From: an uncultured Clostridia bacterium | GTDB taxonomy: Bacteria; Bacillota; Clostridia; Oscillospirales; Ruminococcaceae | Length of the DNA stretch: 15,831 nt | Reading direction: 5' to 3' | NCBI GenBank assembly: GCA_945835425.1 | Contig: CAMAJC010000011.1 | Span: 1-15,831 of the forward strand | In this document: positions 1 through 6,441 of the stretch, one piece after another | How positions within the stretch are numbered: the first letter of the stretch is position 1 | Layout: every line of letters begins with the position of its first letter | Position numbers and translations under genes: made by a program | The notes under the pieces: model-generated | What the model saw: the letters and a program-made list of their open reading frames with translations, nothing else | Told to the model about the DNA's origin: nothing | The model's database searches: none

Positions 1-1482
1 GAGGGTGTCGTAGCCGTTTGGCAGGGCCATGATAAAGTCATGGATATGGGCGGCTTTGGCGGCCTCCTGCACCTGCTCCAATGTCGCATCCGGGCGTCCG
101 TAGGCGATATTTTCCCGGATGGTGCCGGTAAACAGCCAGGTCTCCTGCAGCACCATCGCATAGGACAGCCGCAGGCTCTTTCGGGTCACCGACTGGATAT
201 CCTGCCGGTCAATGGAAATGGTGCCGCTCTGGGGGTCATAAAAGCGCATCAGGAGGTTTGTGAGGGTGGTTTTGCCTGCACCGGTCGGGCCGACGATGGC
301 GGTGAGGCTCCCTCCTTTTGCGTTTAGGGTCAGGTCGTGGATAATCTCCTTTTCCGGCAGGTAACCGAACCGGATATGCTCCATGTCCACTTCCCCATTT
401 TTTACCGTCAGTTCCTCTGCGCCAGCCGCGTCCGCCGGTTCCGGCTTCTCGTCCAGTAGCAGGAACACGCGCTCGGCTGCCGCCAGCGCCGACTGCAATT
501 CGCTGAGTACGTTTGCAATCTCGTTGATCGGGCCGGAAAACTTGCGGGAATAGAGGATAAAGGAGGACAGATCGCCCAGGGTCAGGGCAAACCGTCCGCC
601 GAAAAGGTAGAGCAGCGCGCCGAATACCGAAATCAACGACAGGGAGAGGTTGTTGATAAAGTTGACCGACGGGCCCATACCGGCAGAGGCGTAGTCCGCC
701 TTATAATAAGCGTCGCAGCCTGCCGTATTCTTTTCGGCAAACCGGGCGTTCATCGTCTCCTCCTGATGGTAGGACTTGATGGTCTTATGGCCGGAGATCG
801 ACTCCTCGGTATAGCCGTTCAGCTCGCCCATCCGGGCGCTGCGGCGGCTGAAAAGCGGGCGGACCTTTTTGGACATATAGCGGGTGAACAGGATCGAAAT
901 CGGCACCGTCACCACGAAAACCAGCACCAGCGGCGGATTGATCCGCAGCATCATGATCAGCGACCCGACCACCGTGATGATACTGGAGCAGATCTGCACC
1001 AGGTCGTTGGAAAGGGAGGTGTTGACCGTGTCGATATCGTAGGAGATGTGGCTGATGATGTCGCCGGTCTGATGGCGGTCGAAAAAGCTGACCGGCAGGG
1101 TGGAAAGGCGGTCGAAAACGTCCTTGCGCATCTGGAAGACGATCTTCTGGCTGAGTTTGATGAGCATCGTCGACAGCAGCCACTCAAAAGCCGACGAAAG
1201 GACATAGCAGAGCAGCATCAGCCCGGCGCAGCGGAAGACGACGGGAAAATCGACGTCCCCGACGCCGTGGATTGCATCGACAGCTCTGCCGGACAACTGC
1301 GGGCCGACCAGCGCGAGGATATTGCTCAAAAGAGTCAGGCAGAGCGCCGCAATCAGCAGCAGCTTGAATTTATAGAGATACTTCCACAACCGCCGCAAAA
1401 TCAGCGTCGTTTTCATTTTGGGTTTATCCGGCACGCCTTTTTGCAGACTGGCGGCGCGGGAAGTCATACCGTTGCGGTTCAT
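1..1482 (-). CDS. ABC exporter half-transporter, second subunit (C-terminus outside window)
   Basis: This is a membrane ABC exporter subunit with an N-terminal transmembrane domain followed by a nucleotide-binding domain. The frame is open from the ATG at 1482 to the window edge (494 codons). The Walker A motif GPTGAGKTT is at residues 398-406 and the Q-loop LQETWLF follows. The edge cuts the protein about 20 residues past 'RENIAYGRP', before the signature and Walker B motifs, so roughly 100 residues are missing. The start is supported by GGAGG just upstream and by the ATGA overlap (1479-1482) with the stop of the preceding half-transporter, which implies translational coupling. Paired with that gene it probably forms a heterodimeric multidrug or lipid-type exporter in the cytoplasmic membrane. 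By analogy with TM287/TM288 and BmrC/BmrD it should supply the intact catalytic Glu and His, but those residues lie outside the window. The substrate is unknown. Confidence 0.93.
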   Translation of the reverse strand, partial: MNRNGMTSRAASLQKGVPDKPKMKTTLILRRLWKYLYKFKLLLIAALCLTLLSNILALVGPQLSGRAVDAIHGVGDVDFPVVFRCAGLMLLCYVLSSAFEWLLSTMLIKLSQKIVFQMRKDVFDRLSTLPVSFFDRHQTGDIISHISYDIDTVNTSLSNDLVQICSSIITVVGSLIMMLRINPPLVLVFVVTVPISILFTRYMSKKVRPLFSRRSARMGELNGYTEESISGHKTIKSYHQEETMNARFAEKNTAGCDAYYKADYASAGMGPSVNFINNLSLSLISVFGALLYLFGGRFALTLGDLSSFILYSRKFSGPINEIANVLSELQSALAAAERVFLLLDEKPEPADAAGAEELTVKNGEVDMEHIRFGYLPEKEIIHDLTLNAKGGSLTAIVGPTGAGKTTLTNLLMRFYDPQSGTISIDRQDIQSVTRKSLRLSYAMVLQETWLFTGTIRENIAYGRPDATLEQVQEAAKAAHIHDFIMALPNGYDTL

Positions 1483-3245
1483 GCGAAAGCCTCCTTTCCG
1501 CTTTCAACAGGGGACGAATGGAGCTTGCCGTCTCCCAACTGGCTCCCGGCGATCTCCCGGTAGGTCTCGCAGCTTTCCATCAGCTGCTGATGGGTGCCGT
1601 AGCCAATCGCTTCCCCTTTTTCCAGCACAAGGATATGGTCGGCCTGCATGACCGAGCTGATTCGCTGGGCAATGATGATGGAGGTGGTATTCACAAGGTT
1701 TTCCCGGATGGCCTGCCGCAGAGAGGCATCCGTCTTATAGTCCAGCGCCGAGGAGGAGTCGTCCAGCACCAGAATCGGCGGCTGGCCCGCCAGAGCGCGC
1801 GCAATCAGCAGCCGCTGCCGCTGACCGCCGGAGAGGTTGCTGCCGCGGATGGCGAGCTGGGACTCAAAGCTGTCTTCCCGGGAGAGGATGAACTCCTCCG
1901 CCTGTGCCTGTCTGGCGGCGTCTTCGATCTGCTCCATGCTGAGCCGCCGTCCGAAAGCGATGTTTTCCTTGATCGTGTCGGCAAAGAGGACGTCCGACTG
2001 GAAAACGACGCCGAACATCTTGTGTAGCTGCTCTTCGGGGATATGGCGGACATCGATGCCGTTTATCCGCACCTGTCCGCCGGTGACGTCGTACAGCCGC
2101 ATCAGGAGGCTGACGATGGTCGACTTGCCGCTGCCGGTGGAGCCGATAATGCCCAGCGTCTCGCCTTTTTTGAGGGTGAAGCTGATGTCGGTGAGGTTGT
2201 CCTTCTGGCCGAGGTAGGAAAAGCTGACATGATCAAAAGCGATAAACTCGTCCGCCGACGCGCTTTCCTCCCTCTGTCCATCGGTCAGGGACGTCTCCAG
2301 CTCTCTCGGCAGGTCGAGGATCTCGGCGATGCGGTCGGCCGAAGCGGTGCCCTTGGAGAGGATGACAAACATACGGGAGATGGAGATCATGGCGTTTAGG
2401 ATGATGGTAAAATAGCTCTGGAAAGCGATGATCTTGCCGATCTGGGTGACGCCGCTCCAGACAAGGTATGCGCCCAGCAGAATGACCAGCACCAGACCGC
2501 TGTTGAGAAACAGGTTCATCAGCGGGTTGGTCGCCGCCATGGTGACGCCTGCTTTGGTCTCCTGTTTGGACAGCTCGCCGTTTACCTTGTCAAAACGTTC
2601 CCGCTCGTAGCTTTCCTTGGAGAGCGCTTTGATAATGCGGATACCGACGATGTTTTCGCGGACGGTCTGCACCATCCGGTCGACCTTCTGCTGGGTCACG
2701 GTGTACATCGGGATGCCTTTTTTGGAGATAAACCAGATGGTAAAGCCCATCAGCGGCATCATCGCCACCAGAACAGCACCCAATCGCGGCTCCATCGCCA
2801 TAGTGACGATGATACCGCCGATCAGCAGAATCGGCGCCCGGACGCCCAGCCGCTGCATCATGTTCAGCATCCGGTGGACGTTATAGGTATCGGTCGTGAT
2901 ACGGGAAATCAAGGACGGGATGGTGATTCTGTCGACCTGGGCGCAGGAGAGGGTGGAGGTCTTTTCGTAAAGGTCCATCCGGACGACTTCGGTGATATCC
3001 CGCGCCACATGGGCTGCCATCCGGTTGGGGATGACGTTGAAGGCAAAAACCGCGCCGGAGCAGAGGATCATCAGACCGCCCCAGAGGACGATCCGGCCCA
3101 CATTCCCGGTCGGAATGACGTCGTCAATAACGGCAGAGAGCATCCACGGCAGCAAGAGGTCCATCAGCGCACCGAGGAACTTGATCGAAAATCCGCCTGT
3201 CATCCGCAGAAGAAACGGACGGATATATTGCAGCAGTTTTTTCAT
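1479..3245 (-). CDS. ABC exporter half-transporter, first subunit, with degenerate ATPase site
   Basis: This is a 588-residue ABC half-exporter, a normal length for the family. Residues 1-310 hold the transmembrane domain, with hydrophobic segments near 20-45, 50-70, 135-172 and 245-290. Residues 335-570 form the nucleotide-binding domain: Walker A GSTGSGKST at 368-376, signature LSGGQ at 471-475, Walker B ILVLD at 491-495. The residue after Walker B is Asp496 where most family members have the catalytic Glu, and the switch-loop His is replaced by Gln527 (IIAQRISS). These changes mark the non-catalytic site in heterodimeric exporters such as TM287/288, so the gene most likely works with the half-transporter encoded directly downstream. 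It starts in an ATGA overlap with the marR-type gene and ends in another ATGA overlap. The MarR partner suggests induction by a toxic compound; this is inference. Confidence 0.95.
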   Translation of the reverse strand: MKKLLQYIRPFLLRMTGGFSIKFLGALMDLLLPWMLSAVIDDVIPTGNVGRIVLWGGLMILCSGAVFAFNVIPNRMAAHVARDITEVVRMDLYEKTSTLSCAQVDRITIPSLISRITTDTYNVHRMLNMMQRLGVRAPILLIGGIIVTMAMEPRLGAVLVAMMPLMGFTIWFISKKGIPMYTVTQQKVDRMVQTVRENIVGIRIIKALSKESYERERFDKVNGELSKQETKAGVTMAATNPLMNLFLNSGLVLVILLGAYLVWSGVTQIGKIIAFQSYFTIILNAMISISRMFVILSKGTASADRIAEILDLPRELETSLTDGQREESASADEFIAFDHVSFSYLGQKDNLTDISFTLKKGETLGIIGSTGSGKSTIVSLLMRLYDVTGGQVRINGIDVRHIPEEQLHKMFGVVFQSDVLFADTIKENIAFGRRLSMEQIEDAARQAQAEEFILSREDSFESQLAIRGSNLSGGQRQRLLIARALAGQPPILVLDDSSSALDYKTDASLRQAIRENLVNTTSIIIAQRISSVMQADHILVLEKGEAIGYGTHQQLMESCETYREIAGSQLGDGKLHSSPVESGKEAFA

Positions 3246-3706
3246 GGGTTGTCCGCTCCTTTCTCCTTTGGATTTTCGCCGCTGCGGTGCAGCTCGTTTT
3301 CCGCGTTTTCATACATTCTCCGCAGAAGGGAGAGCGCCTGCTCCCTTTCTTCCTCGCTGAAGCCGCGGGTCAATATCTCATCCCACTGTTCCAGCACCGC
3401 CCGGATTCGCGGCAACAGTTCCATCGTCTTTTCGGTCGGGTAGAGCTGCTGCACCCGGCGATCGGTGGGCGAAGACTCCTTGCGGACAAAGCCAGCCTGC
3501 TGGAGAGTCGCCAGCTGCCGTGCGACAACGCTTTTGTCTTTATACAGCTGCCCGGCCAGCTGGTCCTGGGAGATGCCCGGCTGGCGGCTGATGCGCATCA
3601 GGTAGACGCACTGCACGCCGCTGATGCCGGTGTCCTGGAGCTGCTGGGTGCGGTAAAAGTTGCTGCAGCGGGTCATGCGGTTGATATATTTCATGATTCC
3701 GTCCAT
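3242..3706 (-). CDS. MarR-family transcriptional regulator of the ABC exporter operon
   Basis: This 154-residue protein has the MarR winged-helix layout. A helix with 'GVQCVYLMRIS' (30-40) is followed by the HTH 'GISQDQLAGQLYKDKSVVARQLATLQQAG' region (44-72) and a wing carrying the typical D-R-R motif (82-84, SSPTDRRVQQLYPT). A helical C-terminal dimerisation part follows. I chose the ATG at 3706 because AAAGGA at 3714-3719 lies seven bases upstream. The in-frame ATG at 3712 is too close to that site, and the open frame further up runs through the promoter and operator. The stop overlaps the start of the exporter gene (ATGA). A dimer probably binds the 33-bp palindrome at 3788-3820 and represses the whole operon until a ligand is bound. 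That role follows from family behaviour and position, not from a direct test. It might also regulate other genes. Confidence 0.92.
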   Translation of the reverse strand: MDGIMKYINRMTRCSNFYRTQQLQDTGISGVQCVYLMRISRQPGISQDQLAGQLYKDKSVVARQLATLQQAGFVRKESSPTDRRVQQLYPTEKTMELLPRIRAVLEQWDEILTRGFSEEEREQALSLLRRMYENAENELHRSGENPKEKGADNP

Positions 3707-3787
3707 ATACATTTCCTTTCCCCGGGGAACTCTGATTTGCGTTCCGCCATCCGGCGCGGCAGATATTCCCCAAAAGCAGTTTTGCGT

Positions 3788-3820
3788 TTGTTGCGGTTGC
3801 AACAGTTGCGACTGCAACAA
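3788..3820. promoter_or_regulatory. 33-bp palindromic operator, probable MarR binding site
   Basis: The stretch is symmetric about base 3804. Each half reads TTGTTGC, four free bases, then GCAAC, with the two halves inverted around one central base, so four GTTGC/GCAAC boxes are present. It touches the last base of the -10 and covers the predicted start site, so a bound protein would block transcription. The arrangement could hold one extended dimer site or two dimers. Assignment to the adjacent MarR protein is inference from position. Confidence 0.8.
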
Positions 3821-3848
3821 TTATAGCACGGCAGGTAAAATCTGTCAA
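3820..3848 (-). promoter_or_regulatory. Consensus sigma-A promoter of the marR-exporter operon
   Basis: On the minus strand a perfect TTGACA (-35, 3843-3848) is separated by 17 bp from a perfect TATAAT (-10, 3820-3825), and TGC precedes the -10 (extended -10). The predicted transcription start is near 3813, giving a leader of about 107 nt before the marR ATG. Such a strong promoter needs tight repression, which fits the overlapping palindrome. Confidence 0.9.
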
Positions 3849-3865
3849 CCTTTTAAAGCAAAAGA

Positions 3866-3894
3866 AAAGCAGCCTGCGGTAAACAGGCTGCTTT
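3866..3894 (-). terminator. Hairpin terminator copy 1
   Basis: An 11-bp perfect stem (3866-3876 with 3884-3894) encloses a 7-nt loop. Read leftward it is followed by TTTTCTTTTG (bases down to about 3860), which suits a rho-independent terminator on the minus strand. It lies just upstream of the marR promoter, so it would insulate that operon from transcription coming from 4162 and beyond. Its stem sequence is the same as the hairpin at 4110-4142. Confidence 0.65.
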
Positions 3895-4122
3895 AGACTG
3901 TCGAAAAAGTTAGGGTCCTTCCCGCCCTCTCCGATGTTTTCAAAGAAAACGCACCTCATCCCAAAGGGAGAGGCCTTGGCAACATCCGGGTAGAGACAGG
4001 ATTGACCGGAATTTGTGAAACTTTCTGTTTTTGCCAAAGGCTCCCACTTTGGGGGAGCTGGCAGCCGTTAGGCTGACTGAGAGGGCTTACTTCCGATTTT
4101 ATCGACAAACTAAAGCAGCCTG
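3884..4122. repeat. MITE-like palindromic intergenic element
   Basis: The ends 3884-3904 and 4102-4122 are inverted copies matching at 19 of 21 positions. The TGTCGA-type core ends (3899-3904 and 4102-4107) bound a 209-bp unit. Nested inverted repeats lie inside: GCCCTCT (3924-3930) with AGAGGGC (4080-4086), CCTCTCC (3926-3932) with GGAGAGG (3967-3973), CCTTGGCAA (3974-3982) with TTGCCAAAGG (about 4032-4041), then GCTCCC/GGGAGC and CAGCC/GGCTG hairpins between 4040 and 4080. I recall this hairpin series as a dispersed intergenic repeat in clostridial gut genomes. No open frame inside looks coding, so it could only move with a transposase supplied elsewhere. This unit fills most of the gene-free stretch 3849-4161. 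Confidence 0.7.
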
Positions 4123-4153
4123 TGGTGAACAGGCTGCTTTAGCTGTCGATAAA
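4098..4153 (-). terminator. Long hairpin terminator of the NYN-domain gene (copy 2)
   Basis: A 13-bp perfect stem (4110-4122 with 4130-4142) encloses the loop TGGTGAA. It is extended outward by a second paired block, TTTATCGACA (4098-4107) with TGTCGATAAA (4144-4153). It begins 9 bp after the stop of the NYN-domain gene. A long U-run after the stem is lacking, so termination strength is uncertain. The right arm is also a direct repeat of 3884-3906, which ties it to the element next to it. Confidence 0.55.
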
Positions 4154-4161
4154 TCAAATGA

Positions 4162-5292
4162 TTATTTCTTTTTCAGCGCCGCGAAATCCGACTTGACCGC
4201 CTTGTAGACAATCAGGCCCTTTTTCTGGCCGAAACGGCGGATGATGGCGCGGTAAAACTCCTGTTTGCCTTCCGCCAGCAGAATCTCCTCGGCGACCGCG
4301 CTGCGCTGCTCCTTGCTGCAGACGTCGGCCAGCTCGCTTTCCAGCTTCGCGCTGATCGCGGCGATCTGGGCAGGGTCTGCCTTTCGGCGCGGCTCTTCTC
4401 CCTGGGCAGCGGCTTCCTTATCGGATTTGCTGCGTCTGGGACGGCCGCGGCGGCGGCGGGAATGGGATTCTTCCTCGGCAGGAGTTTCCTGCGGTGCGGC
4501 TTCCTGCGGCGCTGTCTCCGGTTCCGGCAGGGAGGAGGGTGCAAAGGTCGCGTCCTCTTCTTCGTCCAGCTCCGCCTGTCTCATCCGGGCTGCGGCGCTC
4601 ATCCCGCTGTTTCTGACGGCTGCGGCAGCCGCTTCCGCAGCAGCCTTTTCCTCTGCTTCCAGCTGGGCAGCCTGCAATGCGGCCAGGATCGCCGCAGTTT
4701 CCGCGTCGTCCATCGGCTGCTCCTCCGCATCGGGCTGCTGCTCTTCCTCACCGGACGTCTCCTCCGGCGCCACCTCTTCGGCCTGAATCTCCACAGGCTC
4801 CTCCTGGGCGATCTCAAACTGGGCATAGGCGCCGCTGTCGTTTACGGTCACATCGACCTCGTCCACGTCCTCCGCAGGCACAGGCACGGCGCTGGGACGG
4901 ACACTCAGTGCGCTGTGGGCGACCGCCATGGCGATATTGGGACGGCGGTAGACGATGCAGTCGGTGGGGATATACTGGCTGGTCCAGAAATCGTACAGAG
5001 CGTCAAAGCCGGAATCGTTGCTGATAATGTACAGATGGGTGTACAGCCCGCTGGCCAGGAGATACCCCAAAAGGCTGGACAGCTGGAAATCCAGCGAATT
5101 TTTCCCACCCCGGCGGATCTGATAATACTCGACATTGGCCGCGCAGCTCATGATCTTCTGATGCATCTCAAAGCTGATGGTGTTGGAGTTGACGCTGTAC
5201 AGGATGACGACCTGATCGTCTATGCCGAGGGTCTCGATGCCGACCAGACCGGCGGATTTGACATTTTCAAAATCGATCAAAAATGCTCTCAT
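4162..5292 (-). CDS. NYN/PIN-like domain protein, putative ribonuclease with charged linker
   Basis: This 376-residue protein starts with MRAFLIDFENV. Residues 1-150 fit the NYN (PIN-like) fold, with acidic residues in the expected motifs: Asp7 (LIDFEN), Asp68 (GGKNSLDFQL), and Asp93 and Asp97 (IISNDSGFDAL). Family members are metal-dependent RNases or RNA-binding proteins. Residues 160-305 are low complexity: Glu/Ala-rich tracts, then a basic block SRRRRGRPRRSKSDK near 300 that could bind nucleic acid. The last 65 residues look folded, with a helical 'KQEFYRAIIRRFGQKKGLIVYKAVK' stretch that may be a family-specific C-terminal domain. The ATG at 5292 is preceded by GAGGG and follows a good promoter; an in-frame ATG at 5484 lies in the terminator of the upstream gene and was rejected. 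The gene is transcribed alone. No signal peptide is seen, so it is cytoplasmic. The RNA target is unknown. Confidence 0.85.
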   Translation of the reverse strand: MRAFLIDFENVKSAGLVGIETLGIDDQVVILYSVNSNTISFEMHQKIMSCAANVEYYQIRRGGKNSLDFQLSSLLGYLLASGLYTHLYIISNDSGFDALYDFWTSQYIPTDCIVYRRPNIAMAVAHSALSVRPSAVPVPAEDVDEVDVTVNDSGAYAQFEIAQEEPVEIQAEEVAPEETSGEEEQQPDAEEQPMDDAETAAILAALQAAQLEAEEKAAAEAAAAAVRNSGMSAAARMRQAELDEEEDATFAPSSLPEPETAPQEAAPQETPAEEESHSRRRRGRPRRSKSDKEAAAQGEEPRRKADPAQIAAISAKLESELADVCSKEQRSAVAEEILLAEGKQEFYRAIIRRFGQKKGLIVYKAVKSDFAALKKK

Positions 5293-5364
5293 AGTTTTTC
5301 CCTCAATTTTTTCCGCGCCGTATGCAGAGCGGAAATATTCTTTTCTTTGTCCGTGTGTATTCCC

Positions 5365-5393
5365 ATTATAGCATACGGGCCGACGGCTGTCCA
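5365..5393 (-). promoter_or_regulatory. Extended -10 promoter of the NYN-domain gene
   Basis: On the minus strand TGGACA (-35, 5388-5393) and TATAAT (-10, 5365-5370) are 17 bp apart, and TGC stands before the -10. The predicted start is near 5358, which leaves a leader of about 65 nt to the ATG at 5292. Confidence 0.8.
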
Positions 5394-5438
5394 GAGTGTG
5401 CGGACATGGATGCGCAGACATTTTTGCTGCGGAAAGGC

Positions 5439-5482
5439 AAAAAACGCCCGCAGACTGGGGTGAACATTCCCAGCCTGCGGGC
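5439..5482 (-). terminator. Rho-independent terminator of the AraC-type gene
   Basis: GCCCGCAG (5446-5453) pairs with CTGCGGGC (5475-5482), and CTGGG (5455-5459) with CCCAG (5469-5473) across one mismatch. Read leftward the stem is followed by G and a run of six T. It begins 8 bp after the stop of the AraC-type gene. Confidence 0.9.
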
Positions 5483-5490
5483 AATTATCC

Positions 5491-6363
5491 TCATTTTTTG
5501 CTGCGCACCGGAATCCAGATGCCGCTTTCATAATCCGCCGACGACATATCCCCTGCGGAGTACCATTCGATGTTCATATCCATCGCAAATTCATAGTCCG
5601 GGTTGCCCGGCAGCCATTCTTTAAAAATCCGCTCGTTGACCGACTGGAGCGAACCGGGCAGCGGACCGGTGCAGGTAAACTTGGCCCATAAGGCGCCCGG
5701 GATTTCGACGACCTCCATCCCTTCCGGCACTGCGCCGCCGTCATACCGTCCGCCGATGATGTAATGGAACTTCCCTGTCCCCGGCATATCCTCCAGACAG
5801 ACGCCGAACTCTCCGATCATGCAGCGCTCTACCGTTTCGGCTGCGTCTGCCGGAAGACGGCTGCAACCGGCGTTAAATTCATCCCAGAACTGCGGGATTT
5901 TCTGAAAACTGCTGTCATAAGCAAATTCCCGCTTAAACCCGATGATCTGAAATGCCTCCATCTGTTCCACTCTGTAATCCATGTCATTGCCTCCCTGTAT
6001 TTGAATGGTGATCTTCAGCGGAAGAAAGGTGCGGATTTTCCGGGAATTGCCGCGCAGCTGGGACGGGGAAACGCCGTGAAAACGGGAGAAAGCCTTGGTG
6101 AAGCTCTCCGGCGTATCATAGCCGTAGCGGTAGGCCAGCTCGATCACCGGACAGTCTCCTGCCAGCAGGTCCAGCGCCGCCATATACAGCCGCCGTCCGC
6201 GGATGTATTCCCCGACGGTCAGGCCGGTCATGATTTTGAAGCCCTTCTGAAAATAAAACGGGGAGATGTGCACCGCTGCGGCGACCTCCTCCGCGCCGAT
6301 ATCCTCCAGCAGATGGGTCTCCATATAATTGATCGCCTGCCGTAAGCTCCGGGTCCATTCCAT
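5491..6363 (-). CDS. AraC-type regulator fused to a GyrI-like effector-binding domain
   Basis: This 290-residue protein has its DNA-binding domain first. Residues 5-105 form two AraC-type HTH units ('IGAEEVAAAVHISPFYFQKGFK' and 'VIELAYRYGYDTPESFTKAFSRFHGVSPSQLR'). Residues 128-290 (from MDYRVEQMEAFQIIGFKREF to the end) match the GyrI-like/AraC effector-binding fold that binds hydrophobic or cationic small molecules in Rob, BmrR and SbmC relatives. The start at 6363 has AGGAG upstream. The gene is monocistronic, between its own promoter (6399-6427) and a strong terminator (5439-5482). It probably senses a small molecule and activates transport or stress genes; no target is obvious, since the neighbouring genes have their own promoters and are not divergent from it. 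Confidence in the domain call is high, in the ligand none. Confidence 0.93.
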   Translation of the reverse strand: MEWTRSLRQAINYMETHLLEDIGAEEVAAAVHISPFYFQKGFKIMTGLTVGEYIRGRRLYMAALDLLAGDCPVIELAYRYGYDTPESFTKAFSRFHGVSPSQLRGNSRKIRTFLPLKITIQIQGGNDMDYRVEQMEAFQIIGFKREFAYDSSFQKIPQFWDEFNAGCSRLPADAAETVERCMIGEFGVCLEDMPGTGKFHYIIGGRYDGGAVPEGMEVVEIPGALWAKFTCTGPLPGSLQSVNERIFKEWLPGNPDYEFAMDMNIEWYSAGDMSSADYESGIWIPVRSKK

Positions 6364-6398
6364 CGTTTCCGCTCCTTTCTTTCGCTCTTTACAACATC

Positions 6399-6427
6399 AT
6401 TATAGCAGGGAGAAGGGTAGCTGTCCT
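6399..6427 (-). promoter_or_regulatory. Extended -10 promoter of the AraC-type gene
   Basis: On the minus strand AGGACA (-35, 6422-6427), a 17-bp spacer and TATAAT (-10, 6399-6404) with TGC in front. It sits in the short gap after the rmuC stop, so the AraC-type gene has its own promoter even though no clear terminator separates it from rmuC. Confidence 0.72.
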
Positions 6428-6441
6428 GTCATTTTCTGCTT

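Noticed and set aside
766..1563. Plus-strand open frame of 265 codons across the exporter genes.
   Set aside because: It is antisense to the ABC membrane domain and rich in His, Gln and Asp, as shadow frames are.
3884..4122. A structured regulatory RNA or riboswitch.
   Set aside because: The fold is made of nested inverted repeats with matching outer ends, which fits a mobile palindromic element better. It lies behind a gene, upstream of a promoter, and not in a leader.
3866..4153. A CRISPR array from the repeated hairpins.
   Set aside because: There are only two hairpin copies with a 200-bp gap, they are palindromic to the core, and there are no regular spacers or cas genes.
4462..5463. 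Plus-strand open frame of 333 codons across the NYN gene.
   Set aside because: It crosses the NYN gene and its promoter, has no ribosome site, and shows no domain.
5293..5484. A 64-residue N-terminal extension of the NYN protein.
   Set aside because: It would start inside the upstream terminator and upstream of the mapped -10 box, and MRAFLIDFEN is the usual family beginning with a good ribosome site.
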